From contig NZ_JANYGJ010000256.1 of NCBI RefSeq assembly GCF_025362455.1, positions 1-15,923 on the forward strand: 15,923 nt of DNA. Direction: 5' to 3'. Source of the DNA: Deinococcus sp. (lineage in GTDB: Bacteria; Deinococcota; Deinococci; Deinococcales; Deinococcaceae). Below the pieces are notes generated by a model, which had not been told where the DNA came from, ran no database searches, and saw nothing but the letters and a program-made list of their open reading frames with translations. Position 1 is the first letter of the stretch, and the number at the start of each line of letters is the position of its first letter. The translations under genes and the position numbers were made by a program. This document shows positions 1 to 5,510 of this stretch, in pieces.

Positions 1-38
1 AGGCCAGGCCGGGTTGCCGGTGCCAGGCCAGGAGTGCG

Positions 39-806
39 ATGACCAAACTGATAAAACCGCCGTCTGCCTTAAAGCGCCTCTGGAAAGAGCTGCTCGAACC
101 GATTGTCTTCGCCGTGCTCATCACCCAGTTTCTGGCTACCCTAGTCGGCGTGGACGGCGTGAGCATGATGCCCAACCTGCGCCACCACGAGCGCGTGTTT
201 TTGCCCAAATACGAGACCTGGCTGCACAAAGCCGGAATCGGCAATTTCAAACGCGGCGATATTCTGGTGTTCAAGCCGCCCGCCGCCGCTGAACTGCGCC
301 CGTTTCTTGGCCTCTGGAACTACCGGCCTTTTCTGATTAAACGCCTGGTCGGGCTGCCCGGCGACAAGGTGCGAATTGCCAAGGGCGTGGTGTTCGTCAA
401 CAACGTGGCGCTGGCTAACGCCTACACCGCCGATTACTGGAAGTCGCAGGGCTGCTGGGATACGGAGAGCGACATCGCCAATCAGATCCAGTCGAGCGTC
501 AAGGGCATCGTCAAGGACCAGACCGAGTTGACCGTGCCCGCCGGACAGTATTTCGTGATGGGCGACAACCGCACTGCCAACGGCTCGGAAGACTCGCGGC
601 TGTTCGGCCCCATTCCCCTGCGCGACATCGCCGGACGCGCCGCCGCCGTGATCTGGCCGATCATGCGTCAGGAGGGCGCCAAGTACAACTGCGCCATCCA
701 GAGCCAGAATCCTTCCGATTACGTGACCACCAGCGGCAAGAGCATTCTCAACTGGCGCACGCTCCAGCGCCCGGAAACCTTCGACCAGAACTTCGACGCC
801 AAGTAA
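39..806 (+). CDS. lepB: Signal peptidase I (leader peptidase)
   Basis: This is a membrane-bound serine protease of family S26 that removes signal peptides from exported proteins on the outer face of the cytoplasmic membrane. The 255-residue protein has one hydrophobic N-terminal anchor (about residues 20-38). The catalytic serine follows in SMMPNL (Ser42), and the general-base lysine is in IKRLVGLPGD (Lys101). The late family motif GDNR...S.DSR.FGPI lies at about 175-192. The ATG is preceded by AGGAG at 30-34, four bases upstream, which fits this start. Between the lysine box and the GDNR box there is an insert of about 30 residues (roughly 133-162) carrying a Cys. A second Cys near 218 could in principle pair with it outside the membrane; this is inference. 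The family call is very secure. Confidence 0.96.
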   Translation: MTKLIKPPSALKRLWKELLEPIVFAVLITQFLATLVGVDGVSMMPNLRHHERVFLPKYETWLHKAGIGNFKRGDILVFKPPAAAELRPFLGLWNYRPFLIKRLVGLPGDKVRIAKGVVFVNNVALANAYTADYWKSQGCWDTESDIANQIQSSVKGIVKDQTELTVPAGQYFVMGDNRTANGSEDSRLFGPIPLRDIAGRAAAVIWPIMRQEGAKYNCAIQSQNPSDYVTTSGKSILNWRTLQRPETFDQNFDAK

Positions 807-826
807 AGTCGGTAGGCACGATGAAG

Positions 827-858
827 CAGGGCGAGTGTAGATGGCTCGCCCTGTTTGA
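827..858 (+). terminator. Rho-independent terminator after lepB
   Basis: There is a perfect 9-bp stem, CAGGGCGAG (827-835) with CTCGCCCTG (845-853), and a 9-base loop. A T-rich tract (TTTGATTTG) follows. It lies about 20 bases after the lepB stop and should end that transcript. Confidence 0.8.
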
Positions 859-882
859 TTTGTTGTCATCCTGAATGAAATA

Positions 883-1017
883 ATACGGACTCCGATTGAA
901 TCGTTTTGTAAAAACGATGAAATCCGACCAACGGGAGTAGGAGCAACTACGGACTCTGCGGTATGGATTAACTTCCGGCGCCTTTTCGGAAGTTAAGGAA
1001 TTTAGCGGAGTCCGTAT
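883..1017. repeat. Palindromic intergenic repeat element, possibly a Deinococcus small noncoding repeat
   Basis: The element is bounded by perfect 12-bp inverted repeats, ATACGGACTCCG (883-894) and CGGAGTCCGTAT (1006-1017). A third partial copy, TACGGACTC, lies at 948-956. Two hairpins sit inside: ATCGTTTT/AAAACGAT (900-907 with 911-918) and TTAACTTCCG/CGGAAGTTAA (968-977 with 987-996). The stretch is visibly less GC-rich than the flanking genes and has no plausible ORF. Short dispersed palindromic repeats of about 60-215 bp are known from Deinococcus genomes. Assigning this one to that class is inference; a MITE-like element is the main alternative. I see no clear target-site duplication. 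Confidence 0.7.
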
Positions 1018-1046
1018 AACAGGCGTTCGGAGAAACTGAATCTGGG

Positions 1047-1361
1047 CTACTCGTCCAGCACGTCTTCAAAGGGCACAATCCCTCTTACTTCCTCGGTTAC
1101 GCGGTATTCGCCCTGTGCGGCGATGAAGTCGGCGGCGAGTTGCAGGGTTTCTTCGACCCACTGGCGATCATTGCTGACCGTCACGACCCCGATGATTTCC
1201 CAGTCGTGGGCGTTGAGGCCGTCGAGCCGGGCCACCGTCAGCGGAAAGCGGGCCTTGAGGCGCTCGACGACGGGCCGCACCAGGGCACGTTTTTCCTTGA
1301 GGTTGCTGACCCAGGGCATCTCCAATCTTACCATCAGGCTGCCGATGTAGCCCAGGCTCAC
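1047..1361 (-). CDS. DUF503 (YlxP-like) family protein
   Basis: This 104-residue protein matches the DUF503 pattern: an N-terminal beta strand with a leucine-rich start, then SNLKEKRALV (about 19-28), VARLDGLNAHDW (about 43-54), and VTVSNDRQWVEETL (about 60-73) ending in a helix. Family members are small alpha/beta proteins, often encoded near ribosome-assembly genes; their biochemical role is not settled. The start is GTG at 1359-1361, with GGGGAG about 8 bases upstream on the minus strand. It lies 25 bases after the HMA-like gene on the same strand and is probably co-transcribed with it. The family call is confident; the function is unknown. Confidence 0.85.
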   Translation of the reverse strand: MSLGYIGSLMVRLEMPWVSNLKEKRALVRPVVERLKARFPLTVARLDGLNAHDWEIIGVVTVSNDRQWVEETLQLAADFIAAQGEYRVTEEVRGIVPFEDVLDE

Positions 1362-1386
1362 GGTGAAGCTCCCCTGTGGTGTTGGC

Positions 1387-1608
1387 TCAGAGCATTCCGG
1401 CCAGAAAACCCTGCTTGCGAATAACGCGCAGCAGATCCATGACGGTCATGGCGGTGGGGTCGTACTGCACGGCAATCGAGCCCTGGTCGGGGGTGGCCTG
1501 CGTCACGCCGGGAATGGCCAGCAGCACCGCTGAGATGCGGACGCCCGCTTCCTTGTCCATGCCGCGCACGCCGAACAGCACGCGGGCCTTGTTGCTTGGT
1601 TGGGTCAT
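1387..1608 (-). CDS. Small HMA (heavy-metal-associated)-fold protein lacking the CxxC motif
   Basis: This is a 73-residue protein with the length and order of a ferredoxin-like HMA domain. It has a strand (ARVLFGVRGM), then a helix (VRISAVLLAIPGV), a strand ending in IAVQYDP, and a second helix (MTVMDLLRVIRKQGF). In metal-binding members GM is followed by CxxC. Here GM (residues about 16-17) is followed by DKEAG, and there is no cysteine in the whole protein, so copper or mercury binding by the usual site is excluded. The ATG at 1606-1608 is chosen because GGAGG lies at 1616-1620 on the minus strand with 7-base spacing. A longer reading to 1665 has no such site. A role as a fold-only interaction or regulatory domain is speculation. 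Confidence 0.8.
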   Translation of the reverse strand: MTQPSNKARVLFGVRGMDKEAGVRISAVLLAIPGVTQATPDQGSIAVQYDPTAMTVMDLLRVIRKQGFLAGML

Positions 1609-1713
1609 ATCTGTTCCTCCGTGGACCTGGCGCTGCGGCGCAGCCCATCCGGGTCTCTGGCCCACTGTCTGGCTCCAGTATGAATGACCGACTCTGACCG
1701 CTTTCTGGCAGGG

Positions 1714-1743
1714 TATCTATCCTGGTATTGGTCTCGGTGCCAA
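1714..1743 (-). promoter_or_regulatory. Candidate sigma-70-type promoter for the HMA-like and DUF503 genes
   Basis: On the minus strand TTGGCA (1738-1743) and TAGATA (1714-1719) are 18 bases apart. They lie in the 158-bp gap upstream of the HMA-like gene, about 105 bases before its ATG. This is a pattern match only. Confidence 0.35.
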
Positions 1744-1766
1744 CCAGACCAGCGCTGCCCAGAGCG

Positions 1767-2336
1767 CTACTCATCGGTTCGGAGTGCCCCGGAGACAGTG
1801 CCCGGCACACTGTCCAGCCGCAGGCCCGGCGCGGTGTCGTGTCTGCTGCCCAGGTGGCGCACGGCGTAGCGGCCCGCCAGGTGGGCTTCCTCGGCGGCGG
1901 CGGCGGCTTCCAGCTCAGGCGTGAGCGCAAAGTGGACCTCGTAGACGGCGGTGTCGTAGGCACTCTTGACGCAGGCGTGCAGCAGGCCGCTGGCGGTTTC
2001 CGGCGGGGCGTGTTCGGCCAGCAAGACCTGCACCACCAGCACGGTGGGCCGGTCCCCCTGCCAGACCGGCTGGGCCAGAATGACGCCCTGGAGCGTCCGA
2101 CCTCCTGGTGCCTGGCCTTCTGGTGCCTGGCCTTCTAGTATCTGGGCGTCTTCGGCCAGGAAACTGTGTTCGCTGCGCTCGAAGAATTTCAGGGCGGGCA
2201 GCGAGGTGCGCAGTCGGCCTTCCCGCTCGCGCTCCTCCAGGCTGCCGAAGGTCGGCGCGGCGCGGCGCTGGACCTCCAGATCGAGGGCTTGCAGCGCGGC
2301 GAAGTCGGCCTCGGAAAAGACCCGGTATCGGAGCAT
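1767..2336 (-). CDS. Probable DUF1999/GNAT-like protein
   Basis: This 189-residue protein opens with MLRYRVFSEADFAALQAL. That start is typical of GNAT-fold acetyltransferase-like proteins and resembles the Thermus/Deinococcus DUF1999 group. The middle has a hydrophobic core strand pair (GVILAQPVW, then TVLVVQVLLAE at about residues 95-110), followed by an acidic, alanine-rich helix and a C-terminal strand region (YAVRHLGS). No classic acetyl-CoA loop (Q/RxxGxG/A) is obvious, so enzymatic activity is doubtful. Residues about 68-80 hold an in-frame duplication (EGQAPEGQAPGG) from a 15-bp DNA repeat. The start at 2334-2336 has no clear ribosome site. TAGCCT lies 6 bases upstream and could be a -10 box for a leaderless transcript. 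The family assignment is from memory of the pattern. Confidence 0.65.
   Translation of the reverse strand: MLRYRVFSEADFAALQALDLEVQRRAAPTFGSLEEREREGRLRTSLPALKFFERSEHSFLAEDAQILEGQAPEGQAPGGRTLQGVILAQPVWQGDRPTVLVVQVLLAEHAPPETASGLLHACVKSAYDTAVYEVHFALTPELEAAAAAEEAHLAGRYAVRHLGSRHDTAPGLRLDSVPGTVSGALRTDE
2108..2137. repeat. Short in-frame tandem repeat inside the DUF1999-like gene
   Basis: A 15-bp unit, GGTGCCTGGCCTTCT, occurs twice in tandem with a further degenerate flank on each side. On the minus strand it encodes the repeated EGQAP. It probably arose by slippage and is translated in frame. Confidence 0.6.
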
Positions 2337-2426
2337 GCGCCCAGGCTAGAGCATTGCGGCCAGCCGGAAGTGGGCAAAAGCGTCAGTCCTCGTCCCTATC
2401 AGCGCGGCTGTGGCACACTGCTGAAC

Positions 2427-2831
2427 ATGAGCGCCGAACCGATGCGGACCCGCCTGAACGCCCTCGCCGCTGCCCTGCGGCAACTGCATTCCGCCCTGCT
2501 GGACGTGGCCAGGAGCGATTACGAATTCATGCACGGCAAGATTCCCAGCGTGTTCACCTTCTACAACCTGGTGACCGGCGACCCGTTTTTTCAGTGGCTG
2601 CGCCCGCTGTCGGGCCTGATGTCCACCTTGGACGAGGTGATCGACCAGAAAGGGCTGAGCCTGACTGAGCGCCAGTTGCAAGACGCCCGCCAGGCGTATG
2701 GCCTGCTGCTGAGCAGCGCCGATACCCGCTTCGCCGATTTTCGCCAGGGCTTCGAGAAGGCCCGCCATGACCCCCGCGTACGCCAGACTGAGGCCGACGT
2801 GCGGGCCGTGCTGGACGGCCATGAAGCCTGA
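2427..2831 (+). CDS. Conserved hypothetical protein with FYNLVTGDPFFQWLRPLSGL motif
   Basis: This is a 134-residue soluble, mostly helical protein. It has an N-terminal helix (about residues 6-32) with YEFMHGK just after it, then a hydrophobic, aromatic segment ending in DPFFQWLRPLSGLMSTLDEVID (about 55-76). A charged helix rich in Arg and Gln follows to the end. The DPFFxWLRPLS segment followed by a conserved acidic residue recalls uncharacterised proteins in other bacteria, but no function is known to me. The start at 2427 is preferred because upstream codons in this frame lie across the divergent promoter region and overlap the DUF1999-like gene. CACACT lies 7 bases before the ATG, which would fit a leaderless -10. 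Met at 2442 is an alternative start. The gene ends 23 bases before pth and is probably co-transcribed with it. Confidence 0.75.
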   Translation: MSAEPMRTRLNALAAALRQLHSALLDVARSDYEFMHGKIPSVFTFYNLVTGDPFFQWLRPLSGLMSTLDEVIDQKGLSLTERQLQDARQAYGLLLSSADTRFADFRQGFEKARHDPRVRQTEADVRAVLDGHEA

Positions 2832-2854
2832 GACCCCATGAAGCCTGAGACCCC
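2821..2854 (+). repeat. Tandem 17-bp duplication at the hypothetical-gene/pth junction
   Basis: ATGAAGCCTGAGACCCC is perfectly repeated at 2821-2837 and 2838-2854 and is immediately followed by the pth start ATGAAGCTG. The first copy contains the stop codon of the upstream gene. The second copy offers a decoy ATG that reaches TGA after two codons. A single copy would place the two genes only 6 bases apart. Confidence 0.9.
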
Positions 2855-3478
2855 ATGAAGCTGATCGTGGCGCTGGGCAATCCCGGCCTCCAGTACGAGC
2901 GAACCCGCCATAACATCGGCTGGCGCGTCGCCGACGAACTCGCCCGCACCCAGGGCGCCACTTGGAGCGCGGGCACCCAGGCGCTTCAAGCTGAATTCCG
3001 GCTGGTCGGAGAGAAAGTCGTGCTCATCAAGCCGCAGACCTTCATGAACGCTTCGGGCAAGGCGGCGCTGCCGGTGATGCAGTTCTACAAGATCGGCCCG
3101 GAGAACCTGCTGGTCATTCAAGACGACCTCGACAGCCCCTTTGGGCTGCTGCGGCTGCGCTTCGGTGGGCGGCACGGCGGTCAGAACGGCGTGCGCGACA
3201 TCATCCGGGTGCTGGGCGGCGACGAGGGCTTCGCCCGCCTCAAGCTGGGCATCTCCCGTCCGCCGCCGGGGCGCGAGGTGAGCGACTGGGTGCTCAGCAA
3301 ATGGGCCGAGGAGGAAGGCCCGACGCTTGAAGAATTGACCCGTCTGGGCGTGGGCGCGGCGCTGAAATGGGTCAGTTCAGGATTGAAAGACGCCCAGGCG
3401 GTGTACAACAGCACCGATCTGAGGCCCAGGCCGGAGCCGGTCGCTAAGCCTGTGGCGGTTGAGCCTCCTATCGAATAG
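2855..3478 (+). CDS. pth: Peptidyl-tRNA hydrolase
   Basis: This bacterial-type peptidyl-tRNA hydrolase releases tRNA from peptides dropped by stalled ribosomes. The 207-residue protein shows the whole active-site set. The first motif is ALGNPGLQYERTRHN, with Asn9 and the catalytic His19. QTFMNASG follows with Asn65, then QDDLD with Asp90 at the position of E. coli Asp93. GGRHGGQNGVRDI contains Asn111, and the end is closed by RLKLGISRP...SDWVLSKW. The core is of usual length, and a Pro/Val-rich tail (about 189-207) is extra. No good ribosome site precedes the ATG, because the upstream bases are the 17-bp duplication; translation may rely on coupling to the upstream gene. The function is very secure. 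Confidence 0.96.
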   Translation: MKLIVALGNPGLQYERTRHNIGWRVADELARTQGATWSAGTQALQAEFRLVGEKVVLIKPQTFMNASGKAALPVMQFYKIGPENLLVIQDDLDSPFGLLRLRFGGRHGGQNGVRDIIRVLGGDEGFARLKLGISRPPPGREVSDWVLSKWAEEEGPTLEELTRLGVGAALKWVSSGLKDAQAVYNSTDLRPRPEPVAKPVAVEPPIE

Positions 3479-4235
3479 GCGGCTGGACGGGCTATTGGCG
3501 GTTAGGTTGCGTTGGTGGGGCTTCAGCGCTGTGCCAATGCGTCTGCACCCCCACCCCCCAGCGGGCAGGCGTCCTCATGGGCGTCCGTTCTGCCCAAGCG
3601 GTCAGGCCCCATACGGGTGCCGCTCTGAACAAGAAGAAGCCCCCGCCCCGATGGGGCGCAACTGGCCACAGGTTCGGGGGAGAGCAGGCGTGCCCAGGCG
3701 CGTCCGTTCTGCTCGATAAGGCCCCTCACCTCTCTTGACTAGCCTACGTGTCAATAGAACCTTGGAGGGGGTTTGTCGCTCCGCTATGGATGGCACATCC
3801 CATTCGTCCCACACGCACTTTGTCTCCCGGCGTTCTCCACATCGTGGCCGCTGGCGTAGGGCGCCCGTGCTCCGCATCTTCCATAACTAACCTCGCTGGA
3901 ATATTTTGATCAACTCCAGTCAAAAAAGCCCACTGGGCGCCTGTCGTTGACCCCTCTCCTGCGGAGCTGTACCAGTCGCCCCTTGCGGGAGAGTCGAAGA
4001 CCTGAGGAGTGGCGTCCTCATGGGGACGAGTAGCGCCTGCTGGGCGTCTGTTCACGAGGACAGTCCGTTCACGACGAGTGCTTGCAGAGGGGCGCTGCGC
4101 AGCAGCGGGGAGAGGGGCGCTGCGCAGCAGCGGGGAGAGGGGTAAGTGAGCACCGCCTCACGCCCTCCATCTGTTCCCACAAGCCACAAGCCACGCACCA
4201 CAAGCCGCTCCCCCAAAAGTGTCATACTCCACACT
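3479..4235. other. 757-bp gene-free region with repeat fragments
   Basis: No convincing coding sequence lies here; the open frames have no ribosome site, unlikely composition and frequent overlap. What can be seen is as follows. GCGTCCGTTCTGC occurs at 3581-3593 and 3700-3712. GGCGTCCTCATGGG occurs near 3570 and again near 4011. There is a 6-bp hairpin, CGCCCC/GGGGCG, at 3644-3658 whose minus-strand exit is T-rich. A less GC-rich tract spans about 3735-3945. GGGAGAGTCGAAGACCT (3987-4003) recurs inverted at 15360-15376. Two 25-bp repeats lie at 4086-4135, and CCACAAGCC occurs three times in 4178-4207. The region looks like accumulated repeat insertions. A noncoding RNA cannot be excluded from sequence alone. 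Confidence 0.7.
4081..4140. repeat. Tandem 25-bp GC-rich repeat, also found inverted in the atpB-atpD gap
   Basis: AGAGGGGCGCTGCGCAGCAGCGGGG occurs at 4086-4110 and again at 4111-4135, and the start of a third copy follows. Each unit contains the palindromic core GCTGCGCAGC. The 30 bases at 4081-4110 match the reverse complement of 15329-15358 at 29 of 30 positions, so this is a dispersed family and not a local duplication alone. Confidence 0.85.
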
Positions 4236-4238
4236 ATG
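4223..4238 (+). promoter_or_regulatory. Candidate -10 box for a leaderless transcript of the DUF4126 gene
   Basis: CATACT (4223-4228) lies 7 bases before the ATG, and there is no ribosome site in the gap. Leaderless transcripts with a -10 box at this distance are common in Deinococcus. No good -35 is visible, so the call is tentative. Confidence 0.35.
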
Positions 4239-4802
4239 GAAATCGTCACCGGGCTGCTCTCTTCGTTCGGGCTGTCCAGTGCGGCGGGGCTGAATGCCTA
4301 TCTGCCGCTGCTGATCGTGGGGCTGCTGCAACGCTTCGGGGTGCTGCATTTTCCCGACAGCTACGCGCTGCTGAGTAACACCTGGGTGCTGCTGGGCATC
4401 GCCGCCGTGGGCGCCCTAGATTTTGTGGGCGACAAGATTCCCGGCATCGATCACGCGCTGCATATCTTCGGCGGCATTGTCAACGCGGCGGCGGGGGCCA
4501 TTCTGTTCGCCTCGCATTCGGGGCTGACGCATCTGAGCCCCAGCGTCTCGCTGCTGCTGGGCTTCGCGGTGGCGGCCAGCGTGCAGATGGGCCGCACGGC
4601 CCTGCGCCCGGTGTCCACGGCCATGACCGCCGGGCTGGGCAACCCAGTGGTGTCGGCGGCGGAAGACGGCACCTCGCTGGGTCTGACGCTGAGCGCCCTG
4701 TTCGCGCCGCTGCTATCGGGCCTGCTGATGCTGGCGCTGCTGTATCTGGCCTGGCGGGTGTGGCAGCGCAGGCCGGGGCGGGGCTCGCCGTCCGCCTTGT
4801 AG
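4236..4802 (+). CDS. DUF4126 family integral membrane protein
   Basis: This 188-residue hydrophobic protein starts MEIVTGLLSSFGLSSAAGLNAYLPLL, and the GLxxxxGLNAYLPLL segment is typical of DUF4126. Several membrane segments are visible at about residues 4-32, 48-60, 75-90, 100-115 and 155-178. Between them is a conserved soluble turn with LDFVGDKIPGIDH (about 60-72). Near the end, GNPVVSAAEDG is followed by a last membrane helix and a basic tail (WQRRPGR). The family has no established function. The ATG at 4236 is chosen over an upstream in-frame start because the 30 extra residues would be low-complexity and would be encoded by the repeat region. The gene stands alone between the repeat region and the P-II operon. 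Confidence 0.82.
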   Translation: MEIVTGLLSSFGLSSAAGLNAYLPLLIVGLLQRFGVLHFPDSYALLSNTWVLLGIAAVGALDFVGDKIPGIDHALHIFGGIVNAAAGAILFASHSGLTHLSPSVSLLLGFAVAASVQMGRTALRPVSTAMTAGLGNPVVSAAEDGTSLGLTLSALFAPLLSGLLMLALLYLAWRVWQRRPGRGSPSAL

Positions 4803-4834
4803 CTGCGCAGAGCAGATCGGTTGTCTGAAAAAAG

Positions 4835-4884
4835 CCGAACGCGGCGCGGCATCTCGGCGTGGTGAGTTCGGTGTCCAGGTTTTT
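4835..4884. terminator. Possible terminator-like inverted repeat after the DUF4126 gene
   Basis: CCGAAC near 4835 and GTTCGG near 4867 can pair with a GC-rich loop between them. An A-run precedes the stem and a T-run (TTTTT) follows it 9 bases later. The symmetry would allow weak termination in either direction. The short stem and long loop make the call weak. Confidence 0.3.
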
Positions 4885-4930
4885 CTGTGCAGGATGTACA
4901 CCCTAATCTGGACAACTTGCCACTTTGGCG

Positions 4931-4959
4931 TTGACAGTCTGCATACCAAACCCTAACCT
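4931..4959 (+). promoter_or_regulatory. Promoter of the P-II/ammonium transporter operon
   Basis: TTGACA (4931-4936) and TAACCT (4954-4959) are separated by exactly 17 bases. It is the best housekeeping-type promoter in the window. It leaves a leader of about 120 bases before the P-II start, and this leader includes the 15-bp direct repeats at 5005-5034. Confidence 0.65.
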
Positions 4960-5004
4960 GATCTCTGGTGTTTGGTCGAGTGGGGTGGTGAACGGGTCGG
5001 CTCT

Positions 5005-5034
5005 GCGTTGAAACGATTCGCGTTGAAACGTTCC
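5005..5034 (+). repeat. 15-bp direct repeats in the leader of the P-II operon
   Basis: GCGTTGAAACGATTC is followed directly by GCGTTGAAACGTTCC, and GCGTCC then begins a third partial unit. The 11 bases GCGTTGAAACG are identical in both units. The position between promoter and start codon would suit a regulator site or a structured leader; the role is inference. Confidence 0.6.
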
Positions 5035-5084
5035 GCGTCCAGACCACCGGGTATCCACCGCGCCACGCAGCAGAAGGGAGAGGC

Positions 5085-5459
5085 ATGAAACTGATCACCG
5101 CAGTGGTACGGCCCGAACGGGTCCAGCAGGTCAAGGAAGCGCTGTTTCAGGCGGGGATCAGCGGTCTGACCCTGAGCCGTGTCAGCGGGCACGGCGGCGA
5201 ACAGGAGATCGTCGAGCACTACCGGGGCACCCGCGTGATGGTCGAGTTTCACGACAAGGTGGAGTTCCGCATGGCCGTCAGCGAGCCGTTTGTCGACGCC
5301 GCCATTCAGGCCATCTGCAAGGGCGCCCGGACCGGCGAGGTCGGCGACGGCAAGATTTTCGTGGAGCCGCTGGAGCGCGTCGTGCGCATCCGGACCGGTG
5401 AGGAAGACAACAGCGCCCTGACGCCTGTGACCGAAAAGAAACTCGCCCCACTGAGCTGA
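5085..5459 (+). CDS. glnB: P-II family nitrogen regulatory protein
   Basis: This is a trimeric signalling protein that binds ATP/ADP and 2-oxoglutarate and blocks or frees the ammonium transporter encoded next to it. The 124 residues align without gaps to E. coli GlnB up to residue 112. Nucleotide-site residues are kept: GDGK with Lys90, and RIRTGEED with Arg101 and Arg103. Lys58 and Arg47 (the T-loop residue that plugs AmtB in the enteric GlnK complex) are kept too. The T-loop itself is unusual. Gln39, which helps hold 2-oxoglutarate and Mg, is Glu; Arg38 is Gly; and Tyr51, the uridylylation site, is Val. Thr49 occupies the position of the cyanobacterial phospho-serine. A short C-terminal extension is added. 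GGGAG lies just before the ATG. Linkage to the transporter would also justify the name glnK. Confidence 0.93.
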   Translation: MKLITAVVRPERVQQVKEALFQAGISGLTLSRVSGHGGEQEIVEHYRGTRVMVEFHDKVEFRMAVSEPFVDAAIQAICKGARTGEVGDGKIFVEPLERVVRIRTGEEDNSALTPVTEKKLAPLS

Positions 5460-5510
5460 CTGAGCTGATGAACACCGAGCTGAACTACCCCCAAGCCAAA
5501 GGAGACGACC

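Noticed and set aside
3644..3658. Hairpin CGCCCC/GGGGCG as a minus-strand terminator
   Set aside because: The T-rich exit is on the minus strand, but no minus-strand gene lies upstream of it to be terminated.
3665..3690. GGTTCGGGGG as a possible tRNA T-arm
   Set aside because: No acceptor stem, anticodon arm or D-arm can be built around it.
3744..4055. Minus-strand open frame of 103 codons in the gene-free region
   Set aside because: It has no ribosome site, odd composition and no recognisable domain. It runs across repeat fragments shared with 15360-15376, and a second frame over the same bases (3602-3877) looks equally plausible, which suggests repeat sequence and not a gene.
4081..4207. 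Repeats as a possible CRISPR array
   Set aside because: The 25-bp units abut with no spacers, and the CCACAAGCC repeats are too short and unevenly spaced. No cas gene is present.
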